Assembly (NCBI RefSeq): GCF_900090045.1
Contig: NC_041782.1
Location: 2,695,001-2,759,000, forward strand
Length of the DNA stretch: 64,000 nucleotides
DNA from: Plasmodium malariae
Lineage: Eukaryota > Apicomplexa > Aconoidasida > Haemosporida > Plasmodiidae
Direction: 5' to 3'
A program made the position numbers and the translations under genes. The notes beneath the pieces are model-generated. The model did not search any database, was not told the DNA's origin, and worked only from the letters and a program-made list of their open reading frames with translations. Position 1 is the stretch's first letter; every line of letters begins with the position of its first letter. This document shows, one piece after another, positions 13,648-25,347 of this stretch.

Positions 13648-15299
13648 TATACTAATAATAAATGTTTGCAACTAATTACTTAACGTATAAAATTACGATA
13701 TTAGGTTATTTTTAATAAATCATTTATTTTTAAGAATTATATTTTAATTTTTTATTTTTTATGTTTTAATTTATTTATATAAAATATCTATATTCATTGT
13801 TCTACGCTTTTTACTTCAATATCTTATATACTATTCCACTTTTTAATTCTAAATATGTTACTTAATAACAATATACACCAGATTATATATAAAAATACTT
13901 TATAATGCTTTAAAATATATTTTATTTATATTTTTTTATTTGAATGTATTATATAGATAAATATAAGCATAATTTATATAATGAACATATAATTGTGGAG
14001 TAACATGTATAAAAAAAAAGCAAAATATGATTTTCTGAAATATTTTAACTCTTTTGAAAAAAACTAAGTAAAATTCGTCATAAAATATTCATAAAAATTT
14101 ATTTTTTTTATTATTTTATAAATATATTAAAATTTTTTTTTTGATTTTTAATGTATTTGTAATCATCTTTTTTAATATTTTATCAGAATTTTCATATAAT
14201 TCTGCAGTTTGTGTTATTTTTTTTTTTTTTTACGTAAAGATAATATCAAAATAATAACAATTTATTTGAACTATTGAGGTATCCTTCATAATACTATAAA
14301 TATACTATTTACCTTTTTATTTAAAAAGATAATATTTAACATAATAATAGATAAATTTTTATGTATAATGTTAATATGATGAAAGATAATGTAAATGCTC
14401 TATGCATAAAAAGTATTACATCACGAAGACAGAAAAATACTTAAAGGTAAATTTAAGGTAGTGTATTTATTTAAATAACAAATTATAATTTTTTCTTATT
14501 TAATATGTATAAAAAAGCATCGTAAAAAGTGTGGCATATATCATTATAAAATGGCATTTATATATTTAAATTTATAGTTCATGTTATTCAAAATAATATT
14601 CACAATTATTTACATATATTTTTAGTGTAAACAGCCTTAAATAATAACATATTTTAAAAAATAAAATAAAATTTTTTAATTTCATGACAAGTACGTCATA
14701 ATTTTACTAGTATTCTATTAGTTATACCAATAAATATTTAGTCGTATCATATTGTAAAAGGAACTTTTTTTTTTAAGTATTTTCAAAAGTAGATCAATAA
14801 ATTATATATGTGAAGATTATTGTAATGTAAAATCTGTTATATTATTTTCATATTTTAGCTAGTAGGAATTTATCTTATTGAATTAAATAGGAACATTTTA
14901 TGTATAATTTATTATTTATAAAATCGTATTGTTCTCGTGTGTTATATTTAAAATTTTGAGGTTCCTAATATATAGAATTTTTAATAATTTTATTTTATTA
15001 CTATAAAAATCATTATTCATTTATTAAACCTAAATACATATATGGAATATCTTAAGTATTACTAATTTTTAATTAATTTAATTATTTTCTGTTTATCCAA
15101 TACTGAAAGAAAGATCGTTATAATTATTCAATTATTAATATCCCCTTTTACTACAATATCAATTTATATATATTATATGGATTAATTCTATTTAATAAAT
15201 ATTATTTACACCATATTCACGTTGAATAGTAATATGGTTATTAGTTATCCAATATAATTTTTTTTTATAATTCTGTTTTTGTGTTATAATTCTACATAA
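13648..15299. other. AT-rich intergenic region
   Basis: No supported gene is seen. A 23-codon open stretch near 14380 (MMKDNVNALCIKSITSRRQK) has coding-like codons but is isolated and too short to call. Confidence 0.6.
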
Positions 15300-18195
15300 A
15301 ATATTCATCTTTCTATTTCATGTTTTTGCTTCTTTTTTACTTTTTTAGACTTCTTATCTTGGTCTTTATATATGAACATTTTATTGTTCTATTAGAACCA
15401 TAGTAATATTATATTTGCTCTGTTATTAAAAAAAATAATACTAAGCTTATTTTTTTATTCATTGTAATATACATTTCAATTAAATTGTTCGGGAATCTAT
15501 TTTATATGTAAAAAGATTTATATTATTAAACATTTATAAATTATAATTTTGTACAGTGTACGTTATATAATACCTGGTATCGGCCGAAAATGTTTGTTCT
15601 TCTATAGAAAAGTTTATCTGCATTGGGGCGTTATGTTCATATCATTAATTTTACTTTTTCTTATTGAATATTAGAGCAATTACAAATGATGTAAACTATC
15701 ATTAAATAAATTGCATATTTGTATATACAATAATATTGAAACAGTAATTTCTTGTAGTAACATATATAGGGAATGTATAGAAAATTCACATTTTTGAGTA
15801 AATTAATTTATAGTTCTGAAAGAAATGAAACATGGAAAAAACTACAATATGTTTTTATGTACTAAATAAAAATAAAAAGATAAATTCATATACAGTAGCT
15901 TAAGAATGTTCTACTTGTGCCAGTAAACCAACAAAAAAGAATTCTGCTAGAACAGTTAAGTTTAAGATTCAATACCTGCATTCAGTTAGTTAATATACTT
16001 TATAAACTGTACCCTTATGAGCTTAATCATATGATATTTACGAGAGAGAGATCCATTTTTAATGTTTACTAATTGTACTCAAAAATTATTGCATTTAGTG
16101 TAAAATATCTTCTTATATAACTATTATATAAAGAATTATAATTTTCACCATAGTCATCAAGGCTATATATATAACCGAATTATAAGAACATTTTAGAAAT
16201 AGTAAAACAGACAATTTATATGTTATATTATAAAAAGGGGGAAAAAGTCAAACATATCTTTTTTCTAGAAAAACAAAATATTGAATTGATTATTAAATTA
16301 TGTATGAAACCATATAAAGAATATATTATTATGGATAAAAATTAAATACGTTAAAGAATACTTCATTTTTTGTAGTTACAGTATTATGCAGTTAGTACAA
16401 ACATGAAAATTTTATTGTGGAACTGGAAATTTAATATCTTATTTTGATTAGCGTGCGTTATTATTAGGAAATAATAATATAATATGTTAAATATAAAAAA
16501 GATATGCTGCCAAAGTAGGTAATTATTATTGAGATATATAAATAAACGAAAAGTGCACTTATAATATATAAACGTAATAATGAAAAAAAATATATTTTAC
16601 TAGGATATTAATCTATTTGTATATGACTTCCAAAATTGGGAAAAATATAAATACTTTGTACAAATAAATGTTTACTTTTTAAAAAAAAAAACTTACCAGA
16701 ATATTTATAAATAACTAATGTAGTTAAAATTGATAAATCCTATTCATAAGTAAATATCTTGGATGATTTTATTATACAGTTAGTTCAATTTTGTAATATA
16801 TTTTATAATTTATATGTATATAATGTTGAATACATAAAATTTTTTAGAGAATAACATATATAAAAGTACTAACTGTACTTTAAAATATGGTATTGCTATA
16901 TTACAAAAAAAACTAAAAAGGAACTAAATAAGAATCTCATTACATGATTTTACGACAATAATACATATATGTATGTATATATTAAAAAAATAAAATACAT
17001 TAGTGTTAATTTAAATAATTTTTTTTTTTGGAAAATTAAAAATACTATTTTAAATTTCTCTATTTTTTAATTTTTTTTTTAATACTTTTAATTGTATAGA
17101 TTGAAGAATAATATTTCTTAAAGTAAAAAATAATACATAATTTTATATCGTATTATTACATTATGTTACTTATGGTATATTCATTATTGTAACACCCAAT
17201 AATACAACACATAAAGTATAAAAATATTAAGTAATTATATATTTTTTTGCTAAAGTTACATTTATCAATATATTATTTATTTATATAAATTGTTTAATAT
17301 GTATCTATAGAATTTATCCCTGATATTACTGATTTTGAATAGTATATAAAAAAATATATATTCTATTTAAAATTATCAGAAAAATATTACTAGAAAACAT
17401 ACTTTATTAAAATATACTTATCCTTACTTATAATGTACATATTATATCCCGTAAATTATTCCTATTTTCAAATGTGTTCCATTTGATATATCTTTGAGCT
17501 AAGAAAATTATATTAAATATTTTTAAGAAAATTTTACTACTTTATTTTTTTCTCCTTATATTTTGTTATATTTATATTTCTTCTATATAAATATTTTTAA
17601 TTAAAAAAATGCAAAAATAAATTAATTCCTTTACAATTATTTCGTTCACTAGTAATGATATATATTAAAATTATTTAAAATTTATTATTTTCAAAATTAT
17701 GCTACGAATATGAATAATTTTTTTTTTTTTTTTTAATTAACTCTGAAATATGTATTTTTTTATATATTATTGGGTATCTTATTAATATCATTTTTTAAAT
17801 ATATTATATATCATAATGAATTCAATTTTTATAATTAATATAATACATAATTTTTTCAAAACTTCTGTTCTATTAAATGCTATTAATACTATTATATTGT
17901 TACGATTATAAATATATTTCTACAATAATAAATATTCGTTCAATAATGTAATATTTACAAAATTATCATTATTAATAAGAAATAATTATTAAAATTAGAA
18001 ATTATTTTGTTAGTATATAGTATAATCTATAATCTATATTCTATACTTTATAAGTTTAAATATATTTAATAATTTGTAATATTAAAATATCATGTATATA
18101 ATTGTTTTTTCTTGTTTTTTTTTGAAAAGAATTATATAAAAAATATTTAATTACTGTACTATATTAAATTATACATTTTGGACATTTATGAATAG
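15300..18195. repeat. Segmental duplication, copy A (about 2.9 kb)
   Basis: This stretch aligns collinearly by eye with 51380-54270. Shared landmarks in order include CTTTATATATGAA (15360 and 51433), TCTATTTTATATGTA, CATTTATAAAT followed by TACAGT/GTAAAG-GTA, and AAGATTCA with a following AAACTGTAC/GGAGTGTAC. GAATAATATTT lies near 17105 and 53185, and AAGAATTATATAA with CTGTACTATATT near 18130 and 54220. It is an old, diverged duplication that ends about 255 bp before the leader exon at 18451, so it carries that gene's 5' flank. No open frame of note lies inside. Boundaries are approximate. Confidence 0.7.
18021..18050 (+). promoter_or_regulatory. Conserved upstream block of fam-m type genes
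   Basis: A TATAATC / CTATATTCTATAC block about 400-430 bp before the start at 18451 corresponds in position and composition to blocks before the fam-m genes at 4685 and 56003 and the pseudogene at 44983. A promoter role is inferred only. Confidence 0.35.
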
Positions 18196-18450
18196 ATACA
18201 AATTATATTATTTTTATTATAATTAATTTCTTATAAATAACATCAAGATATAAATTATGTAATACATCTTTAAATTTTTCATTGTTTGTATTTTGTGTAA
18301 AAAACGTTTTAATTATATATATGTAATTACATTATTAAAAATAAATAGAAAATTAATAAAATAAATATAGTAAACAATATAATTAGAAAATATTACATTA
18401 TAGTTTGTTTTTTTCCTACTGAATATAGTACAATATTAAAATTATATATC

Positions 18451-19287
18451 ATGGAACAAAATATTAAGTCAATCTATTTTATTAAATGTGGAGTGTTAAT
18501 CCTTTTAAATTGGTTATATTATTTCTGCAATGAAGAGGTACGATAAAGTTATTTAGGAAAATTTTTATTTGTTTTTTATCCGGTTTTTATTTTTATCAAA
18601 TCTAATTTTCATTTTGAGATTAATTATTCTTTTAATTAATATACATATTTTTTTTTTTATTAGTGTACTTTTAATATATCAAAGAAAGAGCATAAGTATT
18701 ATATGAAATTAGATATAAAAAATGTTCGATTACTGGAAGAATGCGAAGGAAAAAATTATTCAAATTTTATAGAAACAGAAGAAGAGATAACTAACGATGA
18801 AGAGTACGATAAAAAGGCTACAAACAACAAAAGAAAGGGGATTAAAAAAACAGACATACAATCAAAAAGATGTTCATTATATAAAAAAGAATTTGATAAG
18901 CAATATAAGAAACAAAAAAAATTAATTTATAGAGGAAACAAATTATCTCACTTTGAAAGAAATTTTTTCAAGAACCTTGATTACATAGATTTTATTAAAA
19001 AAAGGCCGTCGATTAGCAATAAGACATACCAAAAGTTAGTATGTAAAAAGATTGGACATAAAATGTTTTTACCTACTTTAGTAATCTCGTGGATATTATT
19101 AGTGTCATTAGGAGCTATAATTTATGGTTTTTTTGATGAAAAGAATGTTACAGCAGATGTAAAATCTTATGATGTTACATTATTTCTCATATTATTGTGC
19201 ATATTAGTTGTCATATTGATGTTAGGACTTGCTTTTACCTGTATTAAATTTAGAAAACATAAAAGAATTATGAAAAGAAAATGTTAG
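18451..19287 (+). CDS. Exported protein, fam-m related, canonical PEXEL
   Basis: Exons 18451-18537 and 18664-19287, phase 0 (AAT GAA GAG before GTACGA; TTTTATTAG before TGT ACT), give 236 aa. The 29-residue exon 1 is a hydrophobic leader starting MEQNIKSIYFIK. Exon 2 has a canonical PEXEL, RLLEE (51-55), so it is the best export candidate among these genes. A lysine-rich middle follows, then SHFERNFFKNLDYIDF and ISNKTYQKLVCKK, which parallel the fam-m motif block SHFEKKIFKELDY / ISDKLYKK. Two membrane segments and a basic tail (KFRKHKRIMKRKC) end the protein. It is about 40 residues shorter than the fam-m genes here, mainly in the loop between membrane segments. I regard it as a divergent fam-m member or sister family, function unknown. 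It lies directly after duplication copy A. Confidence 0.85.
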
Positions 19288-20740
19288 AATAGATAAAGTA
19301 AATATTTTTATTTATATAAATTACGAATTAATATGATTAAATAAATGTAGCATAGTTAGTTTTATATATTATAAACATATGTAGAACTGCATAAATTGTA
19401 TAAATGTACGTATGAATAGCCAGAAATTTTTGACACACAAGATTAAATAAATATTTTATTACTATATTTGTAAATTTGAATTTTTGAGCGTTTTTAAATA
19501 TATAATATAGAGTATTATTTCAATTTAATTAAAAAGTATGGGGTGATATATAGTCGTATATTTAAATAGATTCTTATGAAAATGTATATATGTAGGTAAA
19601 AAGTAATATATAATTGTACTGTTCATACAATTTTTTTTGTAATATTATGATTTGTATTTGATTTAAAAGCATCTCGTTTAAATTTGTTTTTTTTTCTTTG
19701 TACTAAACTAATATGATTATTTGTTGACGCAATTCCAGTAAGAAAATTATTATTTTTAAAACAAAATAAATGTAAATTTCTTAATATCTAACGTAACGAA
19801 TTAAAAGTATTTTATTATATTTATATATATGTATTTATTTATGTAAAGAACACTCAATATTTAATCTATAAAAAAGTTCTATAGAATATATGTGAAATAT
19901 TGTATTTAGCATAACAATCTTTTTAGCCGTATTCTGCTATTTGTTAATCATATATTTATAAATCTATGAATATATAATGGAAAAATACCTTTTTTAATTG
20001 AAAATAATTTATAACAATTAGTCACGATATATTATGTCTTTATAATTAAGTGAAACATTAATATCATTTATAATTTTATTATTGTTACTAGCTGTAGCGT
20101 TAATTAAACGTTTTATAAATTGTTTAAATATATATTATATTGAAAATTTATAATTATATATATTGTGTATCATTCAACAATTGCATCAAGGAATTAAATT
20201 TAGTAAGATATTTATCTATATTATAGAGAAAAATGTTTCTTTTATATTTTAATTGTAAATTTCAGAGAATGAGTTATATATCTATTAAAAGCTATATAAT
20301 ATTAGGAGAAATTAAAAAATATATATAATTTTTACAATACTTTAATAATGCCTAAGTATTTGTTTATAAGTTATTAATACTTTTCATAGTGTCTACAAAT
20401 ATATTAAGTAATATTTTAATATTATTTTATTAATATATAAAAATAATTATAGCTTATACTGATGATTTCTAATTCTTTCATATTTATACCTTCATTTTTT
20501 TAATAATATAAAAATAGAAGTTATATTTCTTTTTTCTCTATATAATTCATAATACAGATTCAAAATTTAAGTTATTTCTAAGAGATATTCTATAATTATT
20601 ACAGAAATGTGAGTTGTAATAGAATTGTTATATACGTTATTATTTATTGTTTTAGTTATTATTCTCTTTCAATAAATGCGAGTATTAAAATTGTTTTATT
20701 TTTATTATAACACATATGTGAATTTTGAATAAATTACTCT
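19288..20740. other. AT-rich intergenic region
   Basis: This is the 3' flank of the exported-protein gene, followed by A/T-rich DNA. No reading with coding-like codons was seen on either strand. Confidence 0.65.
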
Positions 20741-21046
20741 TTATGGAATGTAAATGCGTATGTAAGATGATACATGTTTACAGCTAAAAAAAGATTTGTA
20801 TTTTTCTATCGGAAAATATATGGAATTCTCCGTATTCATAAAATCTGTTTCATCATCCTTTTAGATATTTTTAATTTTTTCGATATGTGACATTTTTGCT
20901 TGTAATTTTTTATGGCTATAAATAATTTTGAGTATCAATAAATTTTGCATGCGTTTCATGTCTTTTTTATATTTAATAAATAATGTTATTATTATATAAT
21001 ACATATAAATAAATAAAGATAAATATAAAATAATATTGAATATCAA
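20741..21046 (-). pseudogene. Membrane-segment plus tail relic, unidentified
   Basis: On the minus strand 61 open codons (hydrophobic NIILYLSLFIYMYYIIITLF, then the basic KYKKDMKRMQNLL and SHIEKIKNI) meet a TAA at 20861-20863. The same frame then continues 39 codons with strongly coding-like composition: KDDETDFMNTENSIYFPIEK, then YKSFFSCKHVSSYIRIYIP, before a stop at 20741. One membrane segment followed by a basic and then acidic tail looks like the C-terminal exon of a type I surface protein with one nonsense change. No family is recognised. Alternatives are a chance frame or a 3' exon of an unpredicted gene. Confidence 0.45.
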
Positions 21047-21537
21047 TTTTCAAAACATTACTTCTTATTTAAAATAATTATATATTTCAATAACTAAAAA
21101 AATTGGAATACTAATTAAGAGGTTCAATTTTTAGAGAAGGAAATGTATAGTTTACATGATTTCATGTAAAATTATCTCAAATATGTATATACTTTTGTTT
21201 TCCTACAAAGAAATATTACTTGAAAAGATTTTTTTCTATATATATTTATAATATATTTTACTTGTATTACTATTCCTTAAAATATACCATATTTAAATTA
21301 ATTCATGTAGTCTTTGTGTATATTCTTAGAATTAACGTTTATAATGTAATAATTTTATATAATGATATATTGCACACAATGGCAATAATTGTTGTATGAA
21401 TTGCAATATTTTTAAAAGAATTTAAATACTAACAAATAAATTATGATTAAAAGCAATGTTGTATCATTCGTAAAATTTATTAATTATGTGTATAAGTTTT
21501 CTCATACTAAATAAATCCCATTTTCCTTAAAATTTTA

Positions 21538-21926
21538 ACTGAGGCAATTACAGTGACGAGAAAAATTATTATCATGTTAATGGGTATGAATTTATTTATT
21601 TATTCTTAATAATTACTATAAAATTTGTTCCAATATTTTTCATATTTTTTATTGAGGAAAACTACAATATGTTCCATTTAGAAATATGAATCTTCTTGTA
21701 CAACCTTATAATCCATTAGAACAAGAAATTATTGTTGTAAAAGTGTTGTTTTTACAAATATGTAATTTTTATAATAATGGTTTACGCTATTTGGACTTTT
21801 TTGTTATCTTGAATAGGAAAAAATAAAAATATATTGAAATATTTAGACGAACATAATGATCATTTTGCGCTAGAAGGTTCTGAAAATTATCATGAGAACT
21901 CCCGTGATATCAGATATTATATATAA
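21538..21926 (+). pseudogene. Frameshifted coding relic, unidentified
   Basis: Three coding-like readings follow each other in different frames. From 21538 comes TEAITVTRKIIIMLMGMNLF and a stop. From 21656 come GKLQYVPFRNMNLLVQPYNP, LEQEIIVVKVLFLQICNFYN and LRYLDFFVILNRKK, stopping at 21826. From 21813 come GKNKNILKYLDEHNDHFALE and GSENYHENSRDIRYYI, stopping at 21926. Codons such as GCG, CTA, CCC and CGC are unusual for the surrounding A/T-rich DNA. The pattern fits a gene broken by at least two frameshifts. I do not recognise the protein. Its ends are uncertain. Confidence 0.5.
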
Positions 21927-24576
21927 TATCATACTGTACTTAATTATAATATATGAATGTTAAAAATAAGATATCTATGTTAATAACAATTATAATTGTG
22001 AATAAGTTAAATGAATTTTATTTTAAAAAATACAAAAAATAAAAGTGTTACTATAAATTGTTATTAATAAGTATATTGCATGTACAGTATATGTATAGGC
22101 ATAATAATAGGATAACTATAAAAAGTTCGTACATAAAGACCCACGTGATACATTTTAACAAAGTAAAAAAGAATATATATATGAAGTAAAAAGATAAATA
22201 TCTTACTCAAAATTATAAGTAATTAAAACAAAGAAAATATAAAAATACATTAATTTTTTTATTGAATAAACATTATCCATGTAATTCTTGAATAGTGACA
22301 TATTGAGGATACACAGTATTTATTATAGGTAACGCATTAATATAATATATATAAATGGACATGTATCAAAAAGAACAATTTAATAATTAAATATGAGCAA
22401 TATGAACAGTGTTTGTAAATGAAAAAAGAATTATTATTACATTTGCTAAAATTTTGTAATAATAAGCGTATGTCATATATTATCGTAATATTAATATATA
22501 TATAGTCATTTTTTTACTATTATAATTATATTATTAAAAATATGATATATTTTAGAGCTATAATTTTAAAGGATAAGATATAGAACTATATAACTTTATA
22601 TTAAGTAAATTATACATAGAACAATGATATGTATTTTAATAGGATTTAATAATAATCATTAAAACAGCAATAATATTACTTGTTTTACATTAAGATGATA
22701 TGGATTAATATAACGTATTGTATTTTTAATGAAATGACTTATATATGCACGTTCATTATATAGTGTGTTTCCATTTTTGCATTTATGTGTATATCTAAAG
22801 TTATATAGGTAAAACTAGCATCTATTTATGATAAAATAATTTTTTTTACTATATTTTAATAAATAATATTCTTTAAAATTACATGAATTCTGAGAATATA
22901 TCAAAAATTATAAATTCTTGTGTGAAATAATATGAATTGTGAATTTAATTACATAAGTGGATTTTTATAATTTAGATAACAATTAATACATGTTAAATAA
23001 GAAAGAATTATGTTATTCAAAGTAAATAAATAATGTTAAATAGGACTTCTTTAATATAAATTTTCAGCTGCATGCTGTTCTACTTTATATATATATATAT
23101 ATGTATCAATTATATTAGTATATCTTATGTGAAAAATACGTATGTTCAGCATATGTATTTTAATGATAAATATTATTTTTTAAATAAATAAATAATATAT
23201 TCATAGTACTACGAAGAAATATTCAATGGCTCATACGAAATGTTATTAATCTTGTATTACTTTTAATTAAATATTATAAAGTGTATTCGAATACGTTAAC
23301 TTTCATAATATTTTAGAACAAAAAAATTAATAACAAATTAATAAAAAAAATAAAAAGTTCATATATTTATAAAATAGTATAAAAAAAAAAAAAAGATAAA
23401 TGTGATTATACAAATATTTGAAAACAATTGTCATGTAGTTCTTCTACTATTCCTTCAAATATTTAGCAAAATCTTATATTCATTAATATTTCTATATATT
23501 ATCCCACTATTTTATGTTTTTTATGTATTATGTTTACCAAATATGAAAATAACATATTAGAATACAACAATTTAAATACATAATACCATTAAAAATAATA
23601 AAAAAAAATTTATGCATAATCCCCGTGTATATAGTTGTTAAACAATTTATTTTTAAAAGAAAACAATAGAATATAAACAATTATAACATAAAAAGAGAGT
23701 AATAAACCAAAAATATATATAGAACTAAACTCAAAATTTAAAAATAAATCAAACTAATAATTTTTTAGGATAAAATATTATTTAAACATTTATATAATGG
23801 ATGAATTTATTATGTGAAGCAATAATTTACAAAAATTGATTTTTAATTAATATATATATATATATACATATTTTTTTATTTTCTCACCAGTTTCTATCCC
23901 TTATGTAGACGTTTCACCATAAGCGTTAAAATTAGTAAAAACATATTTACATTATAGTATAATAACCTATATTTTTGGTAATACTTTTAATTTGTTTTGT
24001 AATTACATTTAAAATTTCATGTCCTAAAAATTTATAAAATAATACGGCAGCTTTTTAATTTTGCATGCTAATTAAATATTTATTAATATTGATAAAAATA
24101 TATTTCCATTAGTTATCAATTAAAAAAAGATACAAAAAAAAAAAAATATAACATATTTCTAATCCACTTATTAAAATATATCTACTAATAACAATTATAA
24201 AATAATTACGATATCTAAATATTTTGTTGTATTATTTAATGTTGTAAATTATTCCACATACATGAAATTATAATATTATAATATTTTCTAAAAAACTTTT
24301 TATACTTCATTTTACTTTTTTAAAAAAACATAATATAATTTATTTTTGCTTAAGAATATTCTTATAATATTCAATATTTCAAAAAAGTACCTGACGTTAT
24401 TGTCATTGATTAATGTATCTTAATATGTATTTTAATTTTTAAATTAATTCCTGAGAAATCATATAAATAAGTGGAAATATATATGCATTATAATTATATA
24501 TTTAATAAATTATACTATTTCAAATCATTCAACGGAATAATAAATATCTTTTATAATTAACTTTTAGGTAATTGAC

Positions 24577-24622
<46 letters not shown>

Positions 24623-25305
24623 GAAAGTTATATATAATTTTCAGTCGTATTTACTTTCTACAACTATAGAAACAATTTAGTAAAATATATATAATATTAA
24701 TTCTTCTCCGAGTAATAACATAGTAAATATGAAGAAAAACTAAAATAATACTAATATTACAACAATGGTTTATATCAAAAATAAATAAAAAATATAACAC
24801 AAAAGAAGGTATGCACTAATATACTAATAACAATTTCTTTTATAGATTAATTATTTAAAAAAAAAATAAAAGAATAAAAAGAATTAAGTATATTAATACA
24901 AGTAGTGTTATTTATATATATGTGTATTTGGTAAGAAAAAGAAAAGATATAATACATGTATTAATAATAATTTTTATATAGTAACTTTTATATCACTTAT
25001 ATGTAATTTTTTAATGTTAGTTATTTAACATTTTCTGTATAAGTTTTGTATAAATTTTACGTAAAAATAATTTCTCTATAGTGATTTAAAGTAAAAATAA
25101 CATTAGAATATATCCTTAGTTGTAATATATTTATATAAGGTAAAAAATATTGGAAGCATATAAAATGAATATTAATTTATTATATTATTTTTTAGTGCAC
25201 ATATTTATTCCTTAGTTCATAATTTTGTAATTTCTATTAATATTTATTATTTTAAAATTATGCTAATGATAAATATAAGGATATATATTTGTATCTTTTT
25301 TTCAG
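21927..25305. other. AT-rich intergenic region upstream of the plus-strand STP1 gene
   Basis: No supported gene is seen. The DNA contains several A and (AT)n runs, the longest at 24581-24617, and the 5' flank of the STP1 gene. Confidence 0.65.
24581..24617. repeat. (AT)n microsatellite
   Basis: An uninterrupted AT dinucleotide run of about 37 bases, the longest dinucleotide repeat noticed in the window. It lies about 0.75 kb before the plus-strand STP1 gene. Confidence 0.9.
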
Positions 25306-25347
25306 TTTGTTATTTAAAACGAACTAAAGTAATAATGTAGAGTCAAT
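25306..25347 (+). promoter_or_regulatory. Conserved 42-nt STP1 leader behind an AG acceptor-like site
   Basis: TCTTTTTTTCAG is followed by exactly 42 nt and then the STP1 start codon, matching the arrangement before the minus-strand STP1 gene. Shared words include GTTATTTA, AACG, CTA and AGTA. This may be the acceptor of a 5'-UTR intron or a conserved core promoter. Confidence 0.5.
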
